Source of the DNA: JBDHUW01 sp964642385
GTDB lineage: Bacteria > Patescibacteriota > Gracilibacteria > Absconditabacterales > Absconditicoccaceae
Assembly: GCA_964642385.1 (NCBI GenBank)
Contig: CAZXON010000002.1
Location: forward strand, 1 to 64,000
DNA length: 64,000 nucleotides
Reading direction: 5' to 3'
The translations under genes were made by a program, and so were the position numbers. The notes beneath the pieces were generated by a model that saw only the letters and a list, made by a program, of their open reading frames with translations, did no database searches and was not told the DNA's origin. How positions within the stretch are numbered: position 1 is the first letter of the stretch; each line of letters begins with the position of its first letter. Below, piece after piece: positions 10,325 through 21,552 of this stretch.

Positions 10325-10640
10325 AAGTAGTTATGAGTTATTATTATGTGTTTTTTCTTTGACAAAACAATTTCCAAGAGAGTATAGATATAGTTTATGA
10401 GAGAAGTTGCATAGTTTGTGTGTAGATGTAATTATATCAATATATCAAGCAAATAGTGACAAGGAGAAAAGAAAAACGTTGTTAGCACATATAAGAACTC
10501 GTATAGAAACAATAAGATTACTTGTGAGAGTGAGCAAAGATATGGGGATATTATCGCTAATATGATTTATCCAGATTTCAGAAAAAATAGAAAATATCTC
10601 AAAACAGGTAGTTTGATGGGAGAAAACAGTAAATATATAA
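10296..10640 (+). CDS. avd: DGR accessory variability determinant (Avd), four-helix bundle protein
   Basis: A 114-residue protein starting MLYQELPVYKSSYELLL. It matches the Avd / S23-type four-helix bundle pattern: PREYRYSLGEKLH, then IISIYQAN, then RIETIRLLVRVSKDMG, then SEKIENISKQV. Avd binds the RT and template RNA and is needed for retrohoming in studied systems. The ATG at 10296 lies inside the RT gene in the +1 frame, so translation is probably coupled. A C-terminal remnant of a second Avd lies at 33662-33928 and helps confirm the family. Confidence 0.88.
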
Positions 10641-10642
10641 TT

Positions 10643-10704
10643 TTGCCCTACGGGCAAAGTTGCGAGGAGATGAGACGGTGAATGGTATGTTGATAGGACG
10701 TAAC
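10643..10704 (+). repeat. Twin-hairpin ATAGGA element, copy 3
   Basis: TTGCCC-TAC-GGGCAA (10643-10657), one base, then GTTGCG (10659-10664), 28 nt, ATAGGA (10693-10698), CGTAAC (10699-10704). The second stem contains one G-T pair. It begins just after the avd stop. Confidence 0.72.
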
Positions 10705-10821
10705 ACGATGCGATATGTTGGAAGAGCTTTTTATACATTTTCACTTGCAGTTTGTCCTCAATCAACTATTATGCATATAGAAAAGATGTTATTTTCGTAT
10801 TTATTATTTCATCATAATCAC

Positions 10822-11622
10822 ATGGTTTTAGAGAGCACAGACCAAGCTACAAAAAGATGAAGATGAAGACCTAGAAAAACACCTTTACCTGAAAGCAAAG
10901 CTTCTGTCGTAGAGAAAAAGCCGAAACACGTAACTATGAAACAAGGTCTTACTCGAGAAGAGGAGCTAGAAGCGTTTGAAAATCGTAGCAATAAATCTGG
11001 ATTTTTGACACTGCTTATTTTGGTATTGGGAATTGCGCTTATTGGATATGGTATGTACCAAAAGATACATCAGGATGAACTCCCATTAGAAAATGATATA
11101 CCAATAATAAATGAAACTGTTATTGATACAACTTCAGGTAAAAATATCAATCCTGACACACAAAACAACACAGCTACTGGTACGCAAAAAACACTTCCTA
11201 CAAACGATACTAGCAACCTAATTTGAAAGTATTTTGATCTTGTAAACAAATCTGATACAACAGCATTCATAAAATTACAAGATAATTCTTTCAACACACT
11301 TGCACCATTGAGAAATTATTTTGGAAGTACTCGTTTAGCAACTTTTATCAAAAATACGGTTGATGGAATTCATATTGCTGATCTTAAACAAGTGACTAAT
11401 GATCCAGCAATTCAAAGAAATTCAACAGCAAAAGTGTATGATTTTAATATGAAATATGTGTTGAAGTCAGATGGGAAAGAGTATTCAGATGCTTGGAGAT
11501 GATACACTGTTGTAAAATGAACGTGAGATACTGCCACTACAGTAATCAATGGTTTTGTATACGAGTGAAATTCGTCATCTACAAGTCCATTTTTCCAGTT
11601 TGCTAAATACAACATTAAATAG
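10822..11622 (+). CDS. Membrane-anchored protein with AT-hook-like N-terminus
   Basis: The 266-residue frame begins MVLESTDQATKRGRGRPRK. The RGRGRPRK block resembles an AT-hook, but this may simply be a basic cytoplasmic tail. One transmembrane helix follows (SGFLTLLILVLGIALIGYGM, about residues 63-82). After a Thr/Asn-rich linker there is a compact C-terminal domain of about 130 residues (YFDLVNKSDTTAFIKLQDNS; FYEG-type end) that could be NTF2/DUF4878-like; this is weak. The ATG at 10822 is chosen as the nearest before the basic block, and the frame is open further upstream. It is followed after 14 bp by a secreted protein gene, a likely operon. Confidence 0.65.
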
Positions 11623-11636
11623 CAATTTAATCACGT

Positions 11637-13844
11637 ATGAAAAAATATCTTCTCTTAATAGCAACAATTTGTTTACTAGGGATTTCTGCAGTTACTTCGG
11701 CTACTGATTTTTCAACGCTTTTGAAGTCCAAAAATATTGATGTAAATAAGATCATTGAAGCACCTACGATTTCTAGAGAAAGAGTTGTTGAGCTTATAAA
11801 TTTCATTGAATGTCATGATTGTCATAGATCTCCCAAAGATATCGTCAATTCACTAACAGAATCTCGATGGAATGACTTTCGTAAACTTCCCGGAAAAAAT
11901 TTTGATGATGTATCATACGATGCTACTGTTTCAAGTTGAAATAACTATTACTGTATAGCATATGTTGCAAATAAGTTCTATGTAAACTGATTTCCTAGAA
12001 CGGGTAGTCCATTTTGTCCTTGACTGTTTTGTGCACAGGTAGATATAACAAATGCAGATTTTTTACAAGCGGTTTTTAATGTCCTTACCCCAATTGCATA
12101 TTCTCAGTACGCTCTTCCTCGAAAAGAAGTGAGCGATCGAATTGCAAATCAACCTCAACCAATTAGAAACGTTTTTACATTAGCAGATTATAAAGAGATT
12201 GTAGATGGATTGCGTGATTGTCCAGCTTGAGTATGTCCACTACAAAAACCAGAACAACTTTCTGTCTATACAAAATATTGCAGACGAAATACAAAGAACT
12301 GTAACATGCAAAATACATTACAATCGTATAGTTGGCTTAAAGAGTGATTTTGGCCAACTTCAGAGGTTGCAATCCTTTTGGAGCAGTGAATGTTTTTGCC
12401 AAACGAACTTGAAAAAATAAATATTGAAAATTACGCATCTGGTAAGCTCGTTTTTGATGTATTAAGTCGTCTTAAAATGCGTATGCAATGTGTTGATACC
12501 GACGATCAAGATGGTGATGGAATTCTGGACTATGAAGATAATGCATATTTGACTCCAAATGCATCACAGAAAGATACAGACAATGATGGCATAGGAGATG
12601 TTATTGACGATGACTTAGACAACGATACCATAAAAAATCCAGTAGGTGTTGTAGATGACCAAGGCAATATTGTTTATTCGTCATTTAAACCTTGAGTGGT
12701 ATATGATAATTGTATTTTTACACACAATCGCGATCAAAAAGATGACCAAAAAGATGGAATAGGAAATGCATGTGAGGTGGATGAAGAAGTTTGATTGCGT
12801 ATTTTCCCTAAACAATTATTAGACACTCGTTTTGCATTCTTCTCTGAATACTCAGGGAAACTAACTGATTTCGTGCGATATTTTGGAGATAACGAAACTG
12901 CTTTTGGAGATAAAACAAATCACACGTATAAAGAACCATGAATCTATAATGTCCGTTTAGAAGCCAAAACAGAAAATGGGAAAACAGTAGTAGCATATTT
13001 AACTCTGAATACTGCCAATATAATTGCATCTGCATCGTTGATTCCAAACGTTCTGGTACAAAATGTCTGAGAAAAAGTTCCGTATGCGATAAAATTCCAA
13101 AATATTTCCGTGAATGAAATTGATTATGTTGTATTATATCGATGAGATTGACGCTCGCGTGAATTGCGTGGAGAAGAGATCACAAATTTTGTTGACTCAT
13201 ATCCTGAAGGATGATGATACACGATTAGGTGAACAGTCTTTACAAATGATGAAAGGCAACTATCTATCTGATCTTATGTAACAATCCTTTGATTGAATTT
13301 ATGTTTGCCTACACAAAAAAAATATCGAGCTGATCATTGTGACATGGATAAAGATTCTATTCCAGATCTGTGCGACGATGATATTGATGGTGATGGAGTT
13401 AAAAATCCTTTATGATTGATCCGTTATGAAGATCAAACGTGTACATACAGCCCTGAGAATATTATAATTCCATCCCCACCAACTACGGGTACAATTGTGC
13501 CAAAATTTGATGTTTGTGTATTTGAACGAAATCCAGAGCAAAACGAGTGCAAACTACCAGATGGAGATATAGATAAAGATGGTATTGTAGATTCAAAAGA
13601 TGCCTGTCCTACTGTTCCTGAGGACATCAATGGTGTAAACGATTCAGACGGTTGCCCTGAAGGAGAAATCCCCAAAGCGCCACCTGAGAATAATTCTTTA
13701 AAACCAGGAGCTTGTAACTCGTGCCCATGTCAATACGCCAAAAATGATTCGGCTGTGCTAGAATGAGATATTGTAAAAGCAGTCTTGTATGACTTTGGTA
13801 GCAACAAAGAAGTTTCAACATCAAACATATATATAGTACAATAA
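11637..13844 (+). CDS. Large secreted protein with calcium-binding DxDxDG repeats and PKD-like domains
   Basis: A 735-residue exported protein. It starts with a signal peptide (MKKYLLLIATICLLGISAVT, cleavage near SATDF). A Cys-containing N-terminal region of about 270 residues includes CHDCHRSP. Thrombospondin-type-3-like Ca2+ loops follow: DTDDQDGDGILDYEDN, DTDNDGIGDVIDDD, MDKDSIPDLCDDDIDGDG, and DIDKDGIVDSKDACPT. Between them lie one or two PKD-like beta domains (FGDKTNHTYKEPGIYNVRLE; VLYRGDGRSRELRGEE). The domain order suggests a cell-surface or adhesive protein stabilised by calcium. More than 15 glycines are TGA. The TAA stop is at 13842-13844. Exact partner unknown. Confidence 0.8.
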
Positions 13845-13897
13845 GTGTTTGACAAAAAATAACCGAATACGTTTTTTTAAATTGATAAATTTTTCTT

Positions 13898-15646
13898 ATG
13901 GATTTTTTGAAAAAGTTTCTTTCCCCCCTGAAAGCTGCAAAAAAACAGTCTTTTTGGCTTTTTCTTAGAAGTTTATGGCGAGGTATTCAGTGAGTAATTC
14001 GAGCTACTGGCATGAAGTATGTGATAGATTTTTTGCAGGTTTCTGATTGGCAGATGACAAAAAAATATATTTTTCTGCTCGGGTTAATATGAGTAATAAA
14101 TATTCTTGTTATGTTTTTAGGTAGGTTGGCTTCAATTACTTTGCGCAACAAAATGCTTGTATCTTTGTATGAAAAATATCTGGTTACATTCATAGTTGCC
14201 GATAATAATAAAATTGAACTACTGGGAACAGGAAAAACCAATAATATTATTTGAAAAGGTGTTGATCACTGGGCGCAAAGACTCATAGATGTAAACTGGT
14301 CTTTTTTTGAAATATTCGTAGGTATCGTCGTTGCGCTGGGCGCTATTATATTTCAGATATGATGGCTCTGGGGCTGAATTGCTGGTATATTATTTGCACT
14401 ATCCGCATTGATAAATCAATTTGGCAATAAACTCGTTGCCAATCTTAGAATAAAAAAAAGAGACATTATTACACAAATAGATAGAGGAATCATAAAGATA
14501 ATAATGTCAAAACTTGAGATACTACAAAATCAAAAAATACATCATGAGATGCAAAAGTTAAAAAACAAGTTTAATGAAACAAAAGAATTATCAATAAAAG
14601 AAAACTATAAACGTATATGGTCTGTTGATCTGCAACAGTTAACTTTTATAATTATACAAATTTGATTGCTATTAATAATGTGACGGGGCGTATATAATGG
14701 AAAATACACTATTGGTACAATCTCTATGGTGCGGATGCTAATAAATCAAATCAACAATCGTACTTGGATGTTTAATACCTTTATGACGGACTATTATCAA
14801 TCTATGGTTTTCATTGAGAAACTACGAGATACGTTTGACAAAATTCCTCAAATTCTAGGATATGAAGAATGAGTTGAATTCGTTTTTAAGAATTGAGATA
14901 TTGTATTCGAAAATGTATCATATAAGTATGATCAAAGTGAGATCGTGAAAAAATTGAACTTGCATATTGAAGGAGGGAAAAAAACCGCATTTGTAGGCGT
15001 ATCAGGAAGTGGTAAATCAACACTTATTAAACTTATCTGATGATATTTACATGCTACCAGTGGTCGTGTTTTAATTGATGATCAGCCTCTTCCAGCAGAA
15101 GGCAAGGTGAAAAAAAATAGCACTATTGCTCTAAAAACATATTATCCTTCTGTTGGCTATCTTACCCAAGAACCGAATGTGTTTGATTGAACAGTCAGAG
15201 AAAATCTTTTATATGGTGCAAGTGAACAACAAATCACTGAAGAACAAATCAATCAATCACTAAAAGATGCACAGTGCAATTTTGTATTTGCTTTAAAAGA
15301 TGGTATAGATACTGAAATTGGTGAGAAAGGAGTTCGTCTTTCTGGATGAGAGCGTCAGCGTTTAGCGATCGCAAAAATTATGCTCAAAAACCCTCGTATT
15401 GTATTGTTAGATGAACCGACATCAGCATTGGATTCTTTTAGCGAAGAGGAAGTCACAAAAGCTCTAAGCGCATTGTTCATCTGACGCACTGTTGTTATAA
15501 TTGCACACAGGTTACAAACGGTTAAAAATGCAGATGAAATAATAGTTTTACAAGAATGATCCGTAATAGAGAGGTGAACACACAAAGAACTCGCACAAAA
15601 AAAGTCAATATATGCACATATGCTTGAGTTACAAAGTTGATTTTAA
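13898..15646 (+). CDS. ABC transporter, fused permease and ATPase (MsbA/ABCB exporter type)
   Basis: A 582-residue half-transporter. The N-terminal ~330 residues carry several membrane helices (YIFLLGLIGVINILVMFLG; IFVGIVVALGAIIFQI). The ATPase follows, with Walker A GVSGSGKST near residue 370, the Q-loop LTQEPNVF, signature LSGGERQRLAIAK near residue 481, Walker B VLLDEPTSALDS and the H-loop IIAHRLQTV. The second glycine of the LSGG signature is TGA. It probably works as a homodimer exporting a lipid, peptide or drug; the substrate cannot be read. PAP2 phosphatase follows on the same strand. Confidence 0.9.
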
Positions 15647-15748
15647 GTGATGAAGCCATACGACAAATAGATATTTTTTCCTCATTAGGACTAGTAAATA
15701 GCACAAAAATATATATTATACTAGCATTCAAATTGTTTTTTCTATCGT

Positions 15749-16414
15749 ATGGGAAAGGGACAAAGAATCTTTCGAGAAAAAGCTACATTGCTTGGACAAT
15801 TGCCTCTTATTGTGGGAGTTATTATCGTATATGCGCTCTTCCATATTTTTCTTGTGCATGGGTATGAAGAGATATTCGCTATTTGATGGATACAAAGCGC
15901 ATATAATTTCCTACACAATAGTCCTGCGTTACTCTGAAAAATAACTCCTGGAGAGTATCCATTTTTATTTACGACCTCATGGTTGGGAGATACATTGATG
16001 TTTTCGGTGGCAATATTTTTTAATCTACTTATAGGTAGTGCAATTAAGTTTCTTTTTTTTAAAGAACGCCCAGCTCCACAAACATATTCTAATCGGTTTC
16101 AAAAAATCGATGCATCGTCATTTCCGAGTATCCATACAGCTAATGGCTTCACAATTTCATTTTTTGGTGTGGCATTATGTTTACATATGTTTCAATACGC
16201 GTTTGTTTTCAATAAAATATTTCGGTTATCTCTCGGAGCACTCTGGTTCTTGGTGTATATCACAGTTGGCCTATCGCGTATAGTCTTAAAAAAACATTAT
16301 CCAATAGATGTTCTTGTGTGAACTATTTTATCTATGGCGTGTATCTGACTTACACTTTCATTATTCCTTACTTTTTGAGGGCTTCAAGCGCAAATTTTAT
16401 CTGGCGGTATGTAA
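15749..16414 (+). CDS. PAP2-family membrane phosphatase
   Basis: A 221-residue protein with about five membrane helices and the three PAP2 catalytic motifs: KFLFFKERP, PSIHTAN (usually PSGH) and SRIVLKKHYPIDVLVG. Such enzymes dephosphorylate lipid phosphates such as phosphatidic acid or undecaprenyl diphosphate at the outer membrane face. The Ile in PSIH, where Gly is usual, is a small deviation. The start ATG at 15749 is followed by a basic segment and then the first helix (LPLIVGVIIVYALFHIFLV). Confidence 0.85.
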
Positions 16415-16458
16415 TAAATATTGTCTTTTGCCACATTATTCTAAGGCTATTGCTTTTT

Positions 16459-16521
16459 CTTCCGTCCTATCGTTGTATGTATAGAAGACAAAAGCCTTCT
16501 CGGAAGTTGCTCTACGAGCAA
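16459..16521 (-). repeat. Twin-hairpin ATAGGA element, copy 4
   Basis: CTTCCG (16459-16464), TCCTAT, ~30 nt, CGGAAG (16501-16506), then TTGCTC-TAC-GAGCAA (16507-16521). Relative to copies 6 and 7 the small stem has changed CCC/GGG to CTC/GAG on both sides, a compensatory change. Confidence 0.78.
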
Positions 16522-16609
16522 ATCCCTCTTGCAATCGCGCGCACAAAACATATAATAAACAATATGTCAACTATATTTTAGTAAAAGAAAGCATATAGAG
16601 TTTTATGAT

Positions 16610-16637
16610 TTGTGCGAAAGGAACGAGAGAGCATAAT
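16610..16637 (+). promoter_or_regulatory. Promoter of DGR target gene 2
   Basis: TTGTGC (16610-16615), 16 bp, CATAAT (16632-16637). It aligns with the stronger boxes before targets 1 and 3. The surrounding sequence (acatataata...atgtcaacta; gagagcataat) is homologous in all three. Confidence 0.5.
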
Positions 16638-16700
16638 CAAGTATAGGAAAATATTTTAGATTATAGGAAAATTAAAATATAATGGTACCTATAATCTAAC

Positions 16701-16770
16701 TAAGCTCTTCACTTCGTCTCTTTTCTTTCTGCAAGCAGATAAAAGAAACTCGTTCAGAGGCATATTTTAT
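16701..16770 (+). repeat. Interspersed palindromic repeat, family B
   Basis: Contains ctcttttctttctgcaagca followed by a complementary arm (gataaaagaa) and ends cgttcagaggcatatttta. It lies in the 5' untranslated region of target gene 2; a close copy sits at the same place before target gene 3 (31809-31878), and others are at 22611 and 49009. Confidence 0.65.
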
Positions 16771-16773
16771 ATT

Positions 16774-17925
16774 ATGTATAGGAACCCCATGAAAAAACCA
16801 GTAACAAACTTTTTACCAGAAGGGTTAGTTAAAGAAAGAAATGAACAAGCTAAAGAGATAATGAATAACAGAAACTCTCCACAAAGACAGAGTATTCTGC
16901 AAGCACTAACACGAGAGAAGGAGTATGAAGTAGATGGGAAAAAACATAAAGGAAGAGTAGCGCGATCGCCATATACAGGCACAGATTTTCCAGTGAACAG
17001 AGAATATGAAAGGGATCCAGCATCATGAAAGAAAGCAAAAACAGTATATAAGAAACATAAAGATGTGGTAACGGGAGAATGAGAACTAACAGTATTTGAT
17101 TTTGCAGAACAGCAGGATTATGATTTATACCAGCTAGGGAAAGGGAAGGCAGAATTTTTTGATGCAAAGAAATCACTGGTAGAAGAAGAAAAAAAACTTG
17201 CAGAACAACAGCAAAGAGTAACAAAACTCAAAGAAAAATTGTGACTAGAAGAAAAAGTAAACCAGGACAAGCTGGGGCGAGTGGAGCAAGCGAAAGAAGA
17301 ATGGGAAAAATCAATGAACAAATGTGCCATGCCAAATATATGAACAGCGATAAGATATTATAACAAAGCAAATGTAGAAGATAAAGCCCAATTAAGAGAG
17401 GTGCTAAGATATGAACAGAAAAGCGTGGTAATTGTAGATGACACTGGGAAAGATATTTTTAGGTCACACTGAATGCTACAACCAGAATTACTATTATGAA
17501 GGGAATTTAAGAAAGAACCATATAATACAGAAGCATGAAGCCAAACGAATGTGGGGGCACAATGGCAAGATTGGTTTGAAGTGGATACACACGCCCCAGA
17601 TGGAAGCTATGAGTTAAAGCAAGATGTGCTAAAAGCAACTGGAATGAAAGATATTATAACAGCAGGTAATGATTTAGAATGGAATAAGATATTCAACTTA
17701 TTTGCAAAGTTTACGAATAATGCTGGAAGTCAGGAGATACCATGACAACAAGTAGCTAGACAAATGTTATGAATGTCATGATATGTATGGACAAATCAGA
17801 AGGTTTCTTCAGATCACGCTCGTAACTACGAAATGCTACCAGAACTTTGTCGCCGGGACGACTACTGTATTGATTCTAGTAGTCTGAGCGTTGTCGGTCT
17901 TGAGAGACTGCACACAGACTATTAG
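16774..17925 (+). CDS. DGR target protein 2 (distal target of TR1)
   Basis: A 383-residue paralogue of target protein 1, similar from end to end (KKPVTNFLPEG; EYEVDGKKHKGRVARSPYTG; GSYELKQDVLKATGMKD). An internal ATG at 16789 would give MKKPVTNF and aligns well with target 1, so the true start may be there. The last ~40 residues are encoded by VR2, whose variable residues differ from those of VR1 (ARNYEMLPELCRRDDYCID). There is no RT or template beside it, so diversification must come in trans from TR1 and the RT 7-9 kb upstream. TGA codons are read as Gly. Confidence 0.85.
17804..17904 (+). repeat. DGR1 variable repeat VR2
   Basis: A 101-bp copy of TR1 (8932-9032) in the 3' end of target gene 2. 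All differences seen lie on TR1 adenines (for example aat to tct, aaa to cta, aac to cgc). The identical flanks extend on both sides, and the AGAGACT...AGTCTCT inverted repeat follows at 17903-17930. Confidence 0.93.
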
Positions 17926-18076
17926 TCTCTTTGCCCCTTTGCCTCTTTGTCACAGAACTACGCGCGAAAAAAATTGCCTATACTGGTGATTTTTCCCAAT
18001 TCATATTTCTTGAGAAAAGATGGAGTATATTTTAGATTAGAGGGCAGGTAATGCTCCATCTGTATTCTTCACTTCT

Positions 18077-18138
18077 TCGGTCGAAGACCGATTTGCGCGG
18101 ATGCTGGGATGTATAGCTAGGCCCCAATAGGACGCAAA
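18077..18138 (+). repeat. Twin-hairpin ATAGGA element, copy 5
   Basis: TCGGTC-GAA-GACCGA (18077-18091) directly followed by TTTGCG (18092-18097), 29 nt, ATAGGA (18127-18132), CGCAAA (18133-18138). Both stems differ in sequence from the other copies yet remain fully paired. It lies between target gene 2 and the RelA/SpoT gene. Confidence 0.78.
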
Positions 18139-18220
18139 ACACATAGAATAAAGTTATTTCGTCATAAGATTTGTTATTCTTTCCTCTTGCAAATAAACAT
18201 AACTCTAATACTATTCTTGT

Positions 18221-20419
18221 ATGCGTATCACTGATTTACAACAGTTTTTCAACTACCATCCTGTCTATGGAGACGCACAATTTCTGGTCGATGAAATCAT
18301 TGCTCGTACTAGCAAATACTTACAGCCCAAAGATTATGTAAAAATTCAGGAAACATACGAATTTGCTAAACTTGCGCATGGCGGATGATTGAGGTTGTCT
18401 GGGGAACCATATATCGTGCATCCGCTTCAAGCGACACTTTTTTTGGTTGACTTGATGCCTGATTTGCCGACAATTCAAGCGTGTATCTTGCACGATGTGA
18501 TTGAAGATACGAAGGTCTCATCTGAAGAGATAGAAAAAATATTTTGAAAAGAAGTTGCAGATCTGTGTGAAGGTATGGTAAAAGTTTCAAAAGTGAAATA
18601 TCGTGGAGAAGAGCGCCAGATAGAAACTCTAAAAAAAACATTTTTAGCAATGTGAAAAGATTTGCGTGTTATCTTTATCAAACTAGTTGACCGTATACAC
18701 AATATCCAAACCTTACAATATCATCCGAAAGAAGAAAAACGCACGCGTATTGCAAACGAAACTCTAAAAATATATGTCGCCATCGCCAAGAGACTAGGGC
18801 TTTTCTCATTTCAACAACTATTGGAAAATGGTGCATTTCGCGTTTTGCATCCCAAAGAATTTGCTGCAATTATGCAATTTTTAGAAAAGAAGTTCGCAAA
18901 TGAAGATGTGATCCAATCAGGAATAAAAAAATTACAAAACCTTCTTTCATTGGAGCAGGTGCCATTTTTCTCTATTGTATGAAGATTCAAAAGTCCGTAT
19001 AGGATCTGGGAAAAAATGATAAACAAATATCACTCTATGGACTTTGAAAATATCAATGATGTGATCGCTTTCCGCGTGCTTACCAAAACAGTAGGTGATT
19101 GTTACAATATTTTAGGGGTAATTCATCACCATTACATACCGCTCATCAAAAAAATCAAAGATTATATAGCTGTTCCGAAGTTTAATGGATATCAAAGTTT
19201 GCATACAACCGTCCTTGGGCTGTATGATTTCCCAGCAGAGATTCAAATTCGCACCAAAGAAATGGACGAAATTGCTGATCGATGAGTCGCAGCTCATTTT
19301 GCTTATGCAGAAAATAAATGACCCGCATCCGTTTCGGAGAGACAATCAAGATGGATAAAAAAATTGCAAGAGTTGGTTTCTGCTTATACGACAAATGACG
19401 ATAAAGAGTGATTCAAAAACGAGTTAAATATAGAGTTGCTCGAGCATAACATTTTCATTTACACACAAAAATGAGATGTTATTGAATTGCCAGAATGAAG
19501 CACGGTACTTGATTTTGCTTTTCGTGTACACTCAGAACTTTGATTAAAATTTCAAAGTGCTTTGGTGAACGGTTCTATTGTGCCGATTTCACATAAATTA
19601 AAAACTGGGGATATCGTGCTGGTCCACGCATTCAAAAACAAATGGAGTGCATCGGGAAATTGGCTTGAATATCTTCACACTCCTTCTGCGAAGTCCAAAT
19701 TAACCAGGTTTTTGAAATCAAAGGAAAAGACTCAATTAATCAACAAATCGCTCAAACTTTTGGAGGAGAAACTCAAAGAGTTTAAACTACCTGCTTTGTA
19801 TTCGAAGTGAGACCTGATCACAAAAGAGCATAAATGAGAGGCGTTTGATCGTTTGTTATTACAGCTCCTTGATAAACAAATGTGATATACAACATTTATT
19901 AAAAAAATATATCATAAAATACTGCCTCCAGATGAAAAATCTCCTCACAAAAAGATATCCGCAGGAGAGAAAATGCCAGAGGTGATGATTGACGGAGGAT
20001 TGCGCCTGGGGTATCTTTTGTGTCCCGAGTGTAAACCCACACCAGCAGACAAAATAATTGCTCGCTCGGGGAAAGATGGTATCAAAATTCATACACTTTC
20101 GTGTCGTGGCGTCGCATCTGTTGCTCCTGAAAAGTTCCTTGAAGCGCATCGAGAAGCACAGGAATCCACCATGTATAATTGTTATATGAGACTTTGGACA
20201 TTTGATAATTCTTCCGCTGTTCTGCTAAAAATATTTGATGTCTACGCGTCATTGGGATTCAATTTAGAAAAGATAGAGTATGTGCGTGATACAGATGGCA
20301 CAAGCAAATATGTTGACATAAATAGTGTCACCTCATATCCAGCCAAAATTGCATATTTATTACAAGAGTTGAAAAAGCATTCTAAAATAGTAAAAGTAAT
20401 AAAAAGGGAAATATCATAA
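18221..20419 (+). CDS. rel: Bifunctional (p)ppGpp synthetase/hydrolase (RelA/SpoT)
   Basis: A 732-residue RSH protein controlling the stringent response. The N-terminal HD hydrolase domain has IVHPLQATLFLVDL and LHDVIEDTKV (HDxxED intact), so hydrolysis is likely. The synthetase domain has GRFKSPYRIWEKM, FNGYQSLHTTV and EIQIRTKEMD. A TGS domain follows (IYTQKGDVIELPEGSTVLDF), then a Cys-containing linker (LCPECKPTPADKI) and a C-terminal ACT-like domain. Domain order and length match full-length Rel. Many glycines are TGA, as in PEGST. Confidence 0.93.
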
Positions 20420-20465
20420 AAAATTCCTTTTCAAATAATTTTATTTTTTTCTTACAATTTATCAG

Positions 20466-20927
20466 ATGCAACAAATGCGAGAAACTATTTGGTGATTTAT
20501 TTCGCAAAAATTACTTCTAAATTGAACGCTTATCCAAAACCCACTTATTTTTGTAATAGGAATTTTGGTCGTATTCTATTGGATCATTGCCATCCTTCGA
20601 ACAATCAAAGATGTATCATCTAGGACAAACAATCTTTTTGGTCAGATACTCGCTATTTTAGTGGTTGGGGTATGAACACCTTTCATTTGACTACCTATTT
20701 ATCTATTGCTTAGACCAATAAAATTCAAATGGGAACGTATAGGGTGGAGAGAATCAATGGTTGTTCAGACCGCGACATGTCCTGCGTGTGGTATGAAAAA
20801 TCCACTTCATCATGATTTTTGTGTGACGTGTGGGCAGAAAATGGTTGTTGTGTGTAAGGAGTGTAAAGCGCCATATCATTGGGCATATGATTACTGTCCT
20901 CAGTGTGGTGCGCCAAATATTGAATAA
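20466..20927 (+). CDS. Membrane protein with C-terminal double zinc ribbon
   Basis: A 153-residue protein with two membrane helices (PLIFVIGILVVFYWIIAIL; ILAILVVGVGTPFIGLPIYL) and four CxxC pairs near the C-terminus (CPACGMKN, CVTCGQKM, CKECKAPY, CPQCGAPN) that should bind two zinc ions. Such rubredoxin/zinc-ribbon modules are common in small CPR membrane proteins, but no function can be assigned. Confidence 0.75.
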
Positions 20928-21042
20928 TAGTGTAAAAATTTATTTTTTTGTCAATATGTATATTTTTTTCTGACTTGATTTTTATAGTGGTTTCAATTAG
21001 ATTATACGGTAAATGTACTTTATCTTTTATTATATAATTACA

Positions 21043-21477
21043 ATGAACAAGATGGAACATGAATTTATAGAAAAAAAGAATGGAAATTGCAAAAGTTGCA
21101 GCTGTCAACCATTGCCAGTAGTAATGATTCTACTCCTTCTTGGAGTTTTGGCATCACTTATTTACATGATTACTGTTCTTCCAAACATCGTAAGATCAGA
21201 AGTGCAAAGAGAACCAGCTCTCAAAGCTTGATGAGTTGAAAACTATGAAAGGATTCTCAATGAGGTTTATAATACTCCTGAGTATCAAAAAATGATGACA
21301 GAACAATTAGAAGCAGCACTTGTGCAAAACAAGCAAATGATGCAAATGTATTCAGAACAAGCAGCTTCTGGTGATGTTTCACAAGAGCCAGCTTTGGAAG
21401 AAACAGACGTTGTTCCAACTACTGATGAGCTTAGTGGCGAAATCCCTGCGGTAGTAGAATCTGGTGTGGCAAATTAA
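21043..21477 (+). CDS. Small single-pass membrane protein
   Basis: A 144-residue protein starting MNKMEHEFIEKKNGNCKSC. It has a CKSCSC cluster before one membrane helix (VVMILLLLGVLASLIYMITV), then a helical extracytoplasmic part (YERILNEVYNTPEYQKMMTE) and an acidic tail. The family is not recognised. It lies just upstream of a DsbA-like gene on the same strand, perhaps a functional pair in extracytoplasmic thiol chemistry, which is inference only. Confidence 0.65.
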
Positions 21478-21552
21478 TATTCTTATTATAAACAGCATAG
21501 ATAGGGGAGCATAGCTTCTCTTTTCTTCTTTACTATTTTATAGTCAATATCT

